Of a stretch of DNA of 59,665 bases, positions 19,559 through 28,593 are shown in pieces. Source of the DNA: Clostridiales bacterium GWD2_32_19 (GTDB lineage: Bacteria > Bacillota > Clostridia > Lachnospirales > UBA12420). How positions within the stretch are numbered: position 1 is the stretch's first letter; each line of letters opens with the position of its first letter. The DNA is taken from the NCBI GenBank assembly GCA_001795385.1, contig MGOU01000006.1, positions 1 to 59,665 of the forward strand, written 5' to 3'. Position numbers and translations under genes: made by a program. The notes under the pieces were generated by a model, which was not told the DNA's origin, did no database searches, and saw only the letters and a program-made list of their open reading frames with translations.

Positions 19559-19588
19559 AAGATTAGGTATTAAGCCTAATCTTTTTTT
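19559..19588 (+). terminator. rho-independent terminator after pilin 2
   Basis: A 9-bp perfect stem (aagattagg and complement) with a 7-base loop is followed by a run of T residues to 19588. It is one of the clearest terminators in the window. Confidence 0.9.
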
Positions 19589-19607
19589 GTTATTTTGTGT
19601 TTTTGTA

Positions 19608-19636
19608 TTGAATTTGTAAGAGAAATGTTGTAAAAT
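19608..19636 (+). promoter_or_regulatory. sigma-A promoter before the VirB3-like gene
   Basis: TTGAAT and TAAAAT with a 17-base spacer, about 110 bases before the VirB3-like start codon. It restarts transcription after the pilin 2 terminator. Confidence 0.65.
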
Positions 19637-19755
19637 ATAAATAAGCATTGTTGCTATATTTGCTATAAAAAAGGTGAACATGGATATAAGGAAAAAATTT
19701 TACATAGTAGTATTGTGAATTGTGTATATCATGTAATAAATGGGGGTGTGTTTAT

Positions 19756-20073
19756 ATGAGAATGTTTGGAGTACCTTTTGATATAAATGAAGAGGATAAG
19801 CTTATAGGTGGGTATTTGTCTCTTAGACAAGCAGGGTGGCTTGCAATTCCACTGACAGTATTAGTAGTAGAATTTGTGGCAGATATGAGTTATATTACAC
19901 ATGTTAATGCGTTGGCAATGATTATAAAGATTTTAGTTCTTTTTGTAACTATTGTTATTGCAGGATTTATGGCGTTTGGGTCAATGGACTCTATGAATGC
20001 TGATCAGTATGTTTTTAAGATGATAAAGTTTAAATATAGGAAAAAGGTGATAATGTATAACGATAAGGTCTAG
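19756..20073 (+). CDS. PrgI/VirB3-like inner-membrane protein
   Basis: The 105-residue protein opens with VPFDINEEDKLIGGYLSLRQAGWL, the pattern of the PrgI family found beside VirB4 in Gram-positive type IV secretion systems. Two transmembrane helices follow (about 28-48 and 52-75), then a basic tail. In related systems this VirB3-like subunit anchors the VirB4 ATPase at the membrane. The start at 19756 has TGGGGGTG upstream; the frame's first ATG, 12 codons earlier, has no ribosome site. It directly precedes the VirB4-type genes, as in pCF10-like and Tn-type systems. Confidence 0.8.
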   Translation: MRMFGVPFDINEEDKLIGGYLSLRQAGWLAIPLTVLVVEFVADMSYITHVNALAMIIKILVLFVTIVIAGFMAFGSMDSMNADQYVFKMIKFKYRKKVIMYNDKV

Positions 20074-20116
20074 TATATAATTTAATATAAATTATAACTT
20101 TCAAGGGGGCATTTCT

Positions 20117-20899
20117 ATGAGTATTAGTGATATTATAACAATGATTATGATTTTTGCATCGGTAGCTACAGCAATAGGGTTTTATATAGTTTATACAAAG
20201 CAAACAGGTGCAGGTGTTAACATTAGTATAGGTAAGTTTGATTTAAATCCTAATGGTGGTGGGAAGGTAAGAAATATACAAAAAGAAGAAGTAGAGAGAA
20301 GTAAACTTCAAGAATATCTAGAAATAGATGATATCGAAAATTCTATCATAAAATTAAAAAGAAACAACAGCCTTAGAATTATTCTTTCCATATCTTCACC
20401 TGACTTTGCACTTCTAAATGAAGATGAAAAAGGTGTTTTTGAGAATGCACTACTTGACTTGGGGCTTTCTCTTAATTTTCCTATTCAGTTTTTTACTACT
20501 GCTACAAAGGTAGATACGAAAGCTTCGGCTGAAAAAGCACTTGCTGTAACGAAAGACAGTGATGAAGCAATAGATTCAAAACTAAAAGAGTATGCTAATT
20601 TATTATATGATAGACTTCTTGAACTAGAGAATTCAAGAGATGTGTATGTTAGAAAAAGCTATTGTATAGTAGGTATAGACGGTGTTTATGATAAAAAAAG
20701 ATCGATTTCAGAACTTAGAAATAGAGTAGAAACAGTTGTGGGAGCACTTACAATGGCAAAAATGAGAGTTAATGTATTAGAAAAAGAAAAGATAGCACAA
20801 TTATTTGCAAATGTTTTGAACAAAGGTTCAAATATTTCGATAGAACATATGTTAGAACATGATGTGTTGAGTGCATATAGTGTGGGAGACAAGACATAG
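20117..20899 (+). CDS. stand-alone VirB4 N-terminal-like (TraC-type) protein
   Basis: The 260-residue protein has one N-terminal transmembrane helix (about 5-26). It then has a domain whose pattern (LQEYLEIDDIENSIIKLK, ILSISSPDFALLNEDE, LGLSLNFPIQFF, RLLELENSRDVYVRKSYCIV) resembles the N-terminal, nucleotide-free domain of VirB4/TraC proteins. No Walker motif is present. In many systems this domain is fused to, or placed just before, the VirB4 motor, and here the VirB4 ATPase follows after 155 bases. The ribosome site is AAGGGGGC. Family assignment is by recognisable pattern rather than a search, so it is moderate. Confidence 0.62.
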   Translation: MSISDIITMIMIFASVATAIGFYIVYTKQTGAGVNISIGKFDLNPNGGGKVRNIQKEEVERSKLQEYLEIDDIENSIIKLKRNNSLRIILSISSPDFALLNEDEKGVFENALLDLGLSLNFPIQFFTTATKVDTKASAEKALAVTKDSDEAIDSKLKEYANLLYDRLLELENSRDVYVRKSYCIVGIDGVYDKKRSISELRNRVETVVGALTMAKMRVNVLEKEKIAQLFANVLNKGSNISIEHMLEHDVLSAYSVGDKT

Positions 20900-21054
20900 A
20901 TAAACATGGAGAATATAGATATAAACAGGTATATAATGGACAAAGGATTATAAAAACATATAGTGCATTAGGAAGAGAGTAAACATGCATCAGTGAAGTA
21001 GTAACTATACTATGTAACTCGAAGCACGCAACTATTTAAACGGGGGTGTAACTT

Positions 21055-22887
21055 ATGAATATTGATAAGAAGGTAACCAAAACACAAGAAAATGCACAAG
21101 AGGATGAAAGAAAGTTTATGGCTAGACATGATTTAATAGATTTGTTTTTGCCAGATGTATTTGAGGAAAATAAAGACCATATATACGCAGGACCAGGTAA
21201 ATATGCTAGACTTTATGTTATAGATAAATATCCAAGAAAGATGCATATTGGTATTTTGAACGATTTGTTTGAAATAGACAATATAAGTATAAGCTCATAT
21301 GTAGAAAACATACCTGACGCGCAAGTTGTTAGGAAATTAACAAGTAAATTGGTTTCTTATCAGTCTAATATGTATATGCAACAAAAAAGAGGACACATGA
21401 TAGATTATGGTACACAACAAGCAGTAGCGGACCTAGATAATATGAGAGAATTAGTTCAAACAAATAGAGACAGGATGAGCTATGTTCAAATTATGATTAC
21501 AGTGTGGGGGAAAACACTAGAGGAGTTAGATCAGAAAGGTGAATGGTTGGAAGACATTTGTGCTAGAAAAGGTATGAGGCCAAGAGTATGCGTGTATGAC
21601 CAAGCAAAAGCTTACATAACATCACTTCCATATAGAAATATAAAATACATGGGCAACATGAGAAATGCGGTAATAGGTGTAGTTGCGAGTTTAGTACCTA
21701 TTGGTAATACAGAAATGTCTCATCCGGGTGGGATCTATTTGGGTAACAACCTTTATACGAATTCACCTGTATTTTTTGATAGTTTTATAGGGCCACCACT
21801 ACTAACCAACCCGATGATGGCTATATTTGGTATGGCTGGAGCAGGAAAGTCTGTTACCATGAAAACAATTGCATCTCGTGCTGCAGCAACAGGAGAATGG
21901 ATTATCATACTTGACCCAGAAAATGAATATGAAAAGCTTATAAAGTTCCTGGGCGGACAGTATTTTGAGATAAAATCAGGGCAGTTTTCAGGAATAAATC
22001 CATTTGAGTTAGAGGTAGAAGAAGATGAAAAAGGACAAGTAGTAGATATATATAGTAAGTTGTCAGAAATAAGAGAGCTACTCTCTATGTTCTGTCAAAA
22101 GTTTAGAGAACAACCTCTACGCGGACAAGAAATATCAGCTGTGGAAGAAGCAATAAATATTTTATATGCAAATAAGGGTATAACAAGAGATCCAGAATCT
22201 TTATATAGAGAAGTAACAGAAGAAGTTGATGGTAAATTTTTTACAGGAAGAATAAAGAAAGATATGCCAACTCTTTCTGATTTAAGAGAAGAGCTTTCTA
22301 AAAATGAGGCAACTTTTGGGTTATCAGAAATGATGAAAATATTGGTTGATGGAAGGTCATTATCAATGTTTGACGGACAAACCAAAATAGATTTAAGTAA
22401 AAGATTAATAGGTATAAACCTAAAACATTTGACAGACGAGTTTATGAAATTCTTTGCGGTTGTAAATGTAATGTCATGGATTTGGGGTAAATTTTCTAAC
22501 TGGAAGTTTAAAGGAATACATAAACGTGTTATAGTAGATGAAGGTTGGTTGTTTGCAAAATATCCTCAGGCAGCTGTATTCCTAGAATCAATAGCAAGAC
22601 GTGGTCGTAAATATAGAATATCTCTTCTTATAGCATCTCAACAAATGAATGAATTTTTATCATCAGAATCAGGGAAAGCAATTATAAACCAATGTGCGAC
22701 GAAATTTATAATGAAACAAGACCCAAATGTAGCAAGAGAAGTTGCGGCGTATTTGTCATTATCTGAGTCGTGCAAAGAAATGATATCCTCATTTAGTCAA
22801 GGAGAAGGTCTGCTCATGACAGATACGGATTTAGTAGTAATGAGAATGGTTCCATTCGATTTCGAATGGGATTATGTAATAACATAA
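21055..22887 (+). CDS. VirB4-type secretion ATPase
   Basis: The 610-residue motor has the Walker A GMAGAGKS at residues 259-266 and the Walker B VIVDEGW at 492-498, followed by the VirB4-typical RRGRKYRISLLIASQQ and the conserved DPENEYEKLIKFLGGQ near 285. VirB4 proteins power pilus assembly and substrate transfer at the cytoplasmic face of the channel. The ribosome site ACGGGGGTG precedes the ATG. Length is somewhat short for VirB4 because part of the N-terminal region appears to be supplied by the preceding gene. No VirD4/TcpA coupling ATPase is present nearby. Confidence 0.9.
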   Translation: MNIDKKVTKTQENAQEDERKFMARHDLIDLFLPDVFEENKDHIYAGPGKYARLYVIDKYPRKMHIGILNDLFEIDNISISSYVENIPDAQVVRKLTSKLVSYQSNMYMQQKRGHMIDYGTQQAVADLDNMRELVQTNRDRMSYVQIMITVWGKTLEELDQKGEWLEDICARKGMRPRVCVYDQAKAYITSLPYRNIKYMGNMRNAVIGVVASLVPIGNTEMSHPGGIYLGNNLYTNSPVFFDSFIGPPLLTNPMMAIFGMAGAGKSVTMKTIASRAAATGEWIIILDPENEYEKLIKFLGGQYFEIKSGQFSGINPFELEVEEDEKGQVVDIYSKLSEIRELLSMFCQKFREQPLRGQEISAVEEAINILYANKGITRDPESLYREVTEEVDGKFFTGRIKKDMPTLSDLREELSKNEATFGLSEMMKILVDGRSLSMFDGQTKIDLSKRLIGINLKHLTDEFMKFFAVVNVMSWIWGKFSNWKFKGIHKRVIVDEGWLFAKYPQAAVFLESIARRGRKYRISLLIASQQMNEFLSSESGKAIINQCATKFIMKQDPNVAREVAAYLSLSESCKEMISSFSQGEGLLMTDTDLVVMRMVPFDFEWDYVIT

Positions 22888-22901
22888 TATTTTGCCAAAT
22901 C

Positions 22902-22930
22902 TTGACAAATTAGCAAAAACAATGTATAAT
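22902..22930 (+). promoter_or_regulatory. consensus sigma-A promoter of the VirB6-like gene
   Basis: TTGACA and TATAAT with a 17-base spacer, 48 bases before the start codon. Flanking ttttgc/gcaaaa sequences form an inverted repeat over the -35 element, a possible operator. Confidence 0.85.
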
Positions 22931-22977
22931 AATGTAAAAAGAATGTAATTTAATTTGAAAGATGGTGGTGAAAAGAT

Positions 22978-25900
22978 ATGGATAAAATAAAGAGAATAGG
23001 GTCGGTCGTAATACTTGTGTTATTAATGATTAATGTGTTAGGATTTAGTCGCGTATATGCGGGTGATGTTGAACTGGCAATTACTACATTTTACACTGTC
23101 TATATGGATTTAGATATGCTTTCAGGGACTCCTGAGGATGATAGCCCAGGAGAATATGAACTTAATTATGGGTACTATGCTATCCCTGAAGATAGTAATA
23201 GCTCAAGAACTTTTTTTTATAGTAATACTGATGCATCAACGTATCTAGTTAGTGATTCCTTGTATGATACTTTGGTAAAGACATCACTAGATTCAGGTAC
23301 AGAATTTTCTGAATATACAAGTAAAAACAGAGCAGTTACTAAAAAAATTATTAAGCTACTCTATCGTAGTGATTTATATGGAGGTACTGTCTATGATGAT
23401 GATGATCTATCGGATGATGAAGTAATGGATAGTGAAGCTGCTATCGATGCATTAGTGGATGATACGGCAGGGACTTCAATCTTAGATGAAAATACACTTT
23501 TGCATGATCTTTATTATAAGGATCCTCCTGTAATAGGATATGCAAATTATTTCAGAGGCGGTATAAGTAATGAATTCCTAGTAGATTTAGATATAGCGGA
23601 CAGAGCGTTTTGCGCCTCTGCGGGTAATACTGCACATTTAACTCCTGTGGGGTTATTTAAAGAAGAGACATTAGCAACTTTGGAAGAACAAGAAGAAATA
23701 ACAGAAGAAGCAGTAATAACTGGAAATACAATAAATCCATGGGGACTAGATAGAAGTGGTACCTATAAAGCTAATATGGATAAGCTAGTAGGATGGATAA
23801 AATCGATGGCTTTTCCAGCTTTGGGATTTTTGGTTTTTATTGCGGTTATTATTACAGGTTTTAAAGCAATAGGAAATGCTACAAGGGAAAATCCAAAAGA
23901 GCGTATAGAGTTAATGCAAAGCTTTAAAAATATTCTTATTGGTGTTATTGTAGTGACTTTTGCGGTGGGAATAGTTACAATTGCTTTTAATGTAATGCAG
24001 GGTTCCTTGCAAGAAATTTCAAGCACAGAATATACACCTGAACCGCTAGAGGATGCTAAACCAGACGGTATTATTTCAGCTATTGCGTATTTGTTTAATG
24101 GTCTTGTTACATTTATAGTGGATGGAGTAAGAGGATTTTTACATTTGATTCCTGGATATAATTCTATAGAACAATTAATAACACTTAGAGATATAGGCGG
24201 CACGTTAGATGTTACTGATAATGTTTATATATCCCCATTTAATAGCGATGGCAATGTGAAAATGGGACTATATACTGCGGCGTATGTTTTAATTGCTTCT
24301 ATATGTCTTCCTATAATGGTTATAGCTGTTTTAAAATCTGGATTTATGTATATAGTTTATGCAAATAACTATGGGCAAGTTTCTCAGATAAAGGACGACA
24401 TAAGAAGATTTTTTATAGCAGTTTTATTTGTTGTTATAGGACCATATATTTTTCAAGCGATATTAATGTTTTTTAATATGATGACAATGTTGATACCTTT
24501 TAAGTATAGTTATAGTATAACAGAAAATTTTGACACAGGAAATGCCATAGGAAATTTAATTGGTGGACTCTGGCTTATGTATATAGAAGTAACCATAACA
24601 TTTATATTCATAGTAAGAGAGGTTACTCTTACTGTTATGTACATTGTAACTCCTTTAGTAGCCTTTGCATGGGCATTAACTTCTAAGCATAAGCTTTTAC
24701 AAATATGGTGGGGTGAGGTAGTAACAAATGCATCTACCCAGTTTATATATGCTATAGTTTTCTTCATTGCTACTATAGGACTCGGAAATATTACATCAAA
24801 TAGTCACTGGTTAATATATTTAGTATGGATGACAATGGTTATAAAACTTGCTAAAGCTCTTAAAGAAGGATTACAAGGTGGATACCTCGCATCACTTTCA
24901 GGTATTAATGAAGAGGGTATTGCAGAGGGACTTACAAAGTCTACAATGTCAAAGGTAGAAGGTGGAGCAAAGGGACTTTCCAATGCTGCACTTGACAATG
25001 CAAATACTAAATTTAATTTAGACGGGAAGAATTTTGCGTTAAATTCACTTTCAAATATTAGAGGTGCAAATAGAGTCTTACATGGTGCAAAGGCTAAAGA
25101 TGCTGGTTTTTCACCGGGTTTAAGAGGGGAGTATGCTAAAACTCAGAAAGAAAGTTATAAGAATACACTACAGGAAAATGCAAACCTTGTAACGGTATCA
25201 GAAGCAACAGGACGAAGCGTAGAGGAAGAAAGTGTAAGGGCACTTAATATGGCAGGGGTAAAAGATGTAAAAGTATTTGAGGATACAGCTAAAAGAGCAG
25301 GAAGATTTAAAGAGATAGATCCAAGAACAGGAACAAGAGCTGCATTTAACTCTGGAGCTAATAGCGTAACTCAAAGAAAACTAAATAATATAATAGGATT
25401 AATGTCACCAGGACCAACTGGTGGAGGTGGTGGATCAAGCGGAGGCGGGACGAATACAACTTCACCTTTAATAGTGCCACCATCAACAACGAGAAACCCA
25501 AGAACTGGCAACCCAACTATTAGTCAGTCTATAGCAAGTGGAATTACACCTCAGCAGTTTGGAGTAGGAACTCAAGTTCATGATGAGCTCAATGAAGGGT
25601 TACAATCTACGAATATTGGCGGAACTAGAAGGGCAGAGATAGAAAAACTAGATGGAGAAGGTAATGTAGCCTCTAGAAATACTAAGTTGGAAGAAATGGC
25701 AAATACAGATTATAATAAATATGCAACAGAAATAAGAGAAGCGCAAAATCAAAAAGAGGCATATATTAAAGAAATGAAGGGTCACGGAGCAGAAGTTGAT
25801 GGTCAAAATTTTAAAGAAAGTGCAAGAATGAAGGATTATGATAGTCAGATAAACAGTAAGAAAGCAGATTTAAATAATACAGATGCTGTTAAGGCAGGAC

Positions 25901-26103
25901 AAGCACTTAAGGAAAAAAAGGTACAATTTATGAAGGAACTAGATGGAGAAAAGAGAAACAAACTATCTAAAGAAATTGAAAAGATTCGTAAGAATAATCC
26001 AGACATAGTAATGGATACAGAAAAACTAATAAATTCAAAGATAACAGAAACAATTTTAAATAAGCAAAGAGAACTAAATAGTAGAGGCTCGTATAACATT
26101 TAA
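22978..26103 (+). CDS. large polytopic VirB6/TrbL-like channel protein with an embedded pilin-like segment
   Basis: The 1041-residue protein has a signal peptide (about 1-28, ending VYA), an extracellular acidic domain of about 240 residues, and a set of transmembrane helices. The first pair (277-343) closely resembles the small pilins, with GFLVFIAVIITGF followed by a basic loop and SF...IGVIVV. Further helices span about 355-640, including the VirB6-like VTPLVAFAWALTSKHKLLQIWWGEVV. The C-terminal 400 residues are soluble, with a Gly/Ser-rich linker near 810-835 and charged coiled coil to the end. VirB6/TrbL proteins form the membrane channel of type IV secretion systems. GGTGGTG precedes the ATG. 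Confidence 0.7.
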   Translation: MDKIKRIGSVVILVLLMINVLGFSRVYAGDVELAITTFYTVYMDLDMLSGTPEDDSPGEYELNYGYYAIPEDSNSSRTFFYSNTDASTYLVSDSLYDTLVKTSLDSGTEFSEYTSKNRAVTKKIIKLLYRSDLYGGTVYDDDDLSDDEVMDSEAAIDALVDDTAGTSILDENTLLHDLYYKDPPVIGYANYFRGGISNEFLVDLDIADRAFCASAGNTAHLTPVGLFKEETLATLEEQEEITEEAVITGNTINPWGLDRSGTYKANMDKLVGWIKSMAFPALGFLVFIAVIITGFKAIGNATRENPKERIELMQSFKNILIGVIVVTFAVGIVTIAFNVMQGSLQEISSTEYTPEPLEDAKPDGIISAIAYLFNGLVTFIVDGVRGFLHLIPGYNSIEQLITLRDIGGTLDVTDNVYISPFNSDGNVKMGLYTAAYVLIASICLPIMVIAVLKSGFMYIVYANNYGQVSQIKDDIRRFFIAVLFVVIGPYIFQAILMFFNMMTMLIPFKYSYSITENFDTGNAIGNLIGGLWLMYIEVTITFIFIVREVTLTVMYIVTPLVAFAWALTSKHKLLQIWWGEVVTNASTQFIYAIVFFIATIGLGNITSNSHWLIYLVWMTMVIKLAKALKEGLQGGYLASLSGINEEGIAEGLTKSTMSKVEGGAKGLSNAALDNANTKFNLDGKNFALNSLSNIRGANRVLHGAKAKDAGFSPGLRGEYAKTQKESYKNTLQENANLVTVSEATGRSVEEESVRALNMAGVKDVKVFEDTAKRAGRFKEIDPRTGTRAAFNSGANSVTQRKLNNIIGLMSPGPTGGGGGSSGGGTNTTSPLIVPPSTTRNPRTGNPTISQSIASGITPQQFGVGTQVHDELNEGLQSTNIGGTRRAEIEKLDGEGNVASRNTKLEEMANTDYNKYATEIREAQNQKEAYIKEMKGHGAEVDGQNFKESARMKDYDSQINSKKADLNNTDAVKAGQALKEKKVQFMKELDGEKRNKLSKEIEKIRKNNPDIVMDTEKLINSKITETILNKQRELNSRGSYNI

Positions 26104-26109
26104 TTAACA

Positions 26110-26138
26110 AACTAGAAGAACCAGTGGTTCTTCTAGTT
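26110..26138 (+). terminator. hairpin between the VirB6-like gene and the next gene
   Basis: A 13-bp perfect stem (aactagaagaacc and its complement) with a 3-base loop begins just after the stop codon. It lacks a T-run, so it may attenuate or protect the 3-prime end rather than stop transcription fully. Confidence 0.5.
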
Positions 26139-26167
26139 ATCGTTATTAAAAAGGTAGGTGGATAAGT

Positions 26168-28510
26168 ATGTCAAGTGGAATCGACAGTGGGGAAGAAGAA
26201 AGAAAAAAGAAAGGAAACGGTTCCCTTTTAAAGAGAGCAAGTGGAGTTTTTAATAAAGGAAAAAAATTTGGTAAGGACAAAATAAAAGGATTAGTTAGGA
26301 AACAACTAATTAAATGGTTATTAGCAGCAGGATGGCCAGCTGTAGCAGTGTTGGTAATTTTTGTATTTCTTGTACTTGTTATTCAAGTGCCCAGTGCTAG
26401 TGCTGATATTGCAACTAAAAACATAGAGAAATTATATATGGATTTTAGTGAGGAACCTTACCTTATTGAGGAAATTGACATAGTACAAAAAGCAGAGAAT
26501 AAGATGACCCCTAAGACCATGGAGAAATATGCAGATTTGTTTATAATGTATAGAGGTGCTATGGAAGGTGATACAGATGATGTTGCAACAAAGAAGATAA
26601 AAGATAATTTGACAGATGCATTACGTGAACAAGGTATTTTAGCGAATACAATAGATGAAATACCTTTCTTTCTTAAATTTGAAAGAGAATCGTATGCGTG
26701 GTCCTATCCAAAATGGGAGCCGATAACAAATGCAACAGAGAAAAAAATTTTTGATATGTATAGTAACATATACAGGAAAGAAAATGTAGCTGGAAATGGC
26801 TATATAATTAGGGATATGAATGGAAATGTTAAAAAGAAGATATATACTTTTCATGATCTTAGCTCGTCAGATATTTACGACGAATACAAGAAAACTTTTA
26901 GCAAAGAAGATATAGTGTTAAAGAAGAATAATTTGTTTAAAGGAACACATGTAGCTGTAACAGATCCCAGCGTCAAAAAGCAAATATTAAAGAAACAATT
27001 TGACATGTTGTATAATAATGTTATGACTAAATATGAAAAGTATTTTAAGTTAATGCAAAAATGCGATGAGGCATATTTTGGTACATATAACGATAAATTT
27101 ATAAGTACAGATGAAAATGAAAACATGGTATATTTAGCAAATGCTGATGGAGATCCTCTAGAGGTATATATGAGACGTTCTCTTATTAATAGATTTTTAA
27201 TCTTTAATGAAGTAGTGAGATTAGTTTATGAAATGACGGGATATCCGTTAAATACTGCTACTACAGACAATGACCTAAAATATAATGACGCAGATGTTCA
27301 AGATATGATTAAGAAAGGATCTTATAAAAAGTCAATATCAAGAAGCTATACAGATACTCTTTTAGATCTTCAAGAAATAGAGTATAAAAATAGGTTAAGT
27401 TGGCATTATATTGGATCAGTTTTGGCTGAAAAGGCTAAAAAAGAAGATGAGATAAAGCTTCTAGCTGGGGGAAAATCAGGAATACCAGAGACAGTAAATT
27501 TAAAGAAAGAATTGGACGAGTATAATGTTTTAAATGATGTACTTTCTACATCAACACCATATTTTAAATATGTATATCCAAGTAATATGAGCGCATTAGT
27601 AAAAGAAAATGATACAAAAGTAGGAATAATGGCAAAATATGGAGACGAGTATGAAGATTTTGATATAAAAGATGGACCTTGTGCTCCTATTATTCCTCGA
27701 GAGATGTTTAATGGAGAATACAAGACTGACAATACAGATTTTCCAGCCGGGTATATAGAAATAAACGAAGAAGAGATAAAAGATAAATTAAGCGATATGA
27801 ATGATCTTGATAGTTGGTTAAGTAATATAATAAAAACAATGAAAGCTTTTGAAAAGTCACCGCTTGTATATATGAAAGAAGAATTTATTCCAATGGCTCT
27901 GGTAGCATATAACGCGAGGAATCACGAGATAAGTGAAGCCTTTAATGTTTTAGATTATTATGTAACACATAAATTACATATGGATAATTCAAGCGAAGAA
28001 CTTTATGCATACGATTCTTGGTCGGATGGATATCAAATACTACGAGATAAGGAAGTTAAATACCATAATATAATTGTTAGTGATGAAGAATTAAAGTCAA
28101 AAGGCGATGTAGTAAATATAACAGAGACTATTAGATTAGAGTATAAATGTTATGAAGAAATGAATTCTCAACCGGATGCTGTGGTTGCTAATAATATTCT
28201 TAGGGTTAATAGACAAGTAAGTAGAACGCTGCCAAGCCTTAAGGCCGATAAGACAAGTAATATTTTTTATTCAAAAGTAAACACATATTCTGAAAGTGTT
28301 ATTAATCCAATGCCAGTAGTGGAGGAAGATTTAGATAAAACAAAGTCATATGTAGAGCATATAGATAAACATTGGGAGGCATATAATTACGAGGGAGAAC
28401 CTCCTGAACTGGAACCTGCAGGTAGTGGAGATGCAATTGATGCTGAGCTGATATATCATAATATATACAATAAACCATGGACTGTGATGAACGGATCAAA
28501 ATCGAAATGA
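26168..28510 (+). CDS. single-pass membrane protein with a large extracellular domain, unknown family
   Basis: I do not recognise the family. The 780-residue protein has a basic cytoplasmic N-terminus (about 1-48), one transmembrane helix (about 50-74), and about 700 mostly hydrophilic residues that should lie outside the cell. The outer part is rich in Lys, Asp, Glu and Tyr and has no obvious repeats or catalytic motif. Only a few cysteines are present. Its place between the VirB6-like channel and the VirB1-like hydrolase suggests a cell-wall-spanning scaffold of the same machine. A distant relation to the membrane-anchored proteins next to CD1108-type hydrolases in Clostridia mobile elements is possible but unproven. 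Confidence 0.6.
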   Translation: MSSGIDSGEEERKKKGNGSLLKRASGVFNKGKKFGKDKIKGLVRKQLIKWLLAAGWPAVAVLVIFVFLVLVIQVPSASADIATKNIEKLYMDFSEEPYLIEEIDIVQKAENKMTPKTMEKYADLFIMYRGAMEGDTDDVATKKIKDNLTDALREQGILANTIDEIPFFLKFERESYAWSYPKWEPITNATEKKIFDMYSNIYRKENVAGNGYIIRDMNGNVKKKIYTFHDLSSSDIYDEYKKTFSKEDIVLKKNNLFKGTHVAVTDPSVKKQILKKQFDMLYNNVMTKYEKYFKLMQKCDEAYFGTYNDKFISTDENENMVYLANADGDPLEVYMRRSLINRFLIFNEVVRLVYEMTGYPLNTATTDNDLKYNDADVQDMIKKGSYKKSISRSYTDTLLDLQEIEYKNRLSWHYIGSVLAEKAKKEDEIKLLAGGKSGIPETVNLKKELDEYNVLNDVLSTSTPYFKYVYPSNMSALVKENDTKVGIMAKYGDEYEDFDIKDGPCAPIIPREMFNGEYKTDNTDFPAGYIEINEEEIKDKLSDMNDLDSWLSNIIKTMKAFEKSPLVYMKEEFIPMALVAYNARNHEISEAFNVLDYYVTHKLHMDNSSEELYAYDSWSDGYQILRDKEVKYHNIIVSDEELKSKGDVVNITETIRLEYKCYEEMNSQPDAVVANNILRVNRQVSRTLPSLKADKTSNIFYSKVNTYSESVINPMPVVEEDLDKTKSYVEHIDKHWEAYNYEGEPPELEPAGSGDAIDAELIYHNIYNKPWTVMNGSKSK

Positions 28511-28593
28511 TAATTTAGAGGCAATAACAAGTGATTATAGAGTGTGGCACGTATATGGACAAACTAAAATAATCATTGGAAGGACTGACGTCT

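Noticed and set aside
20905-20952. 15-codon reading frame before the VirB4 gene
   Set aside because: No ribosome site and no conservation evidence; probably chance in an AT-rich spacer.
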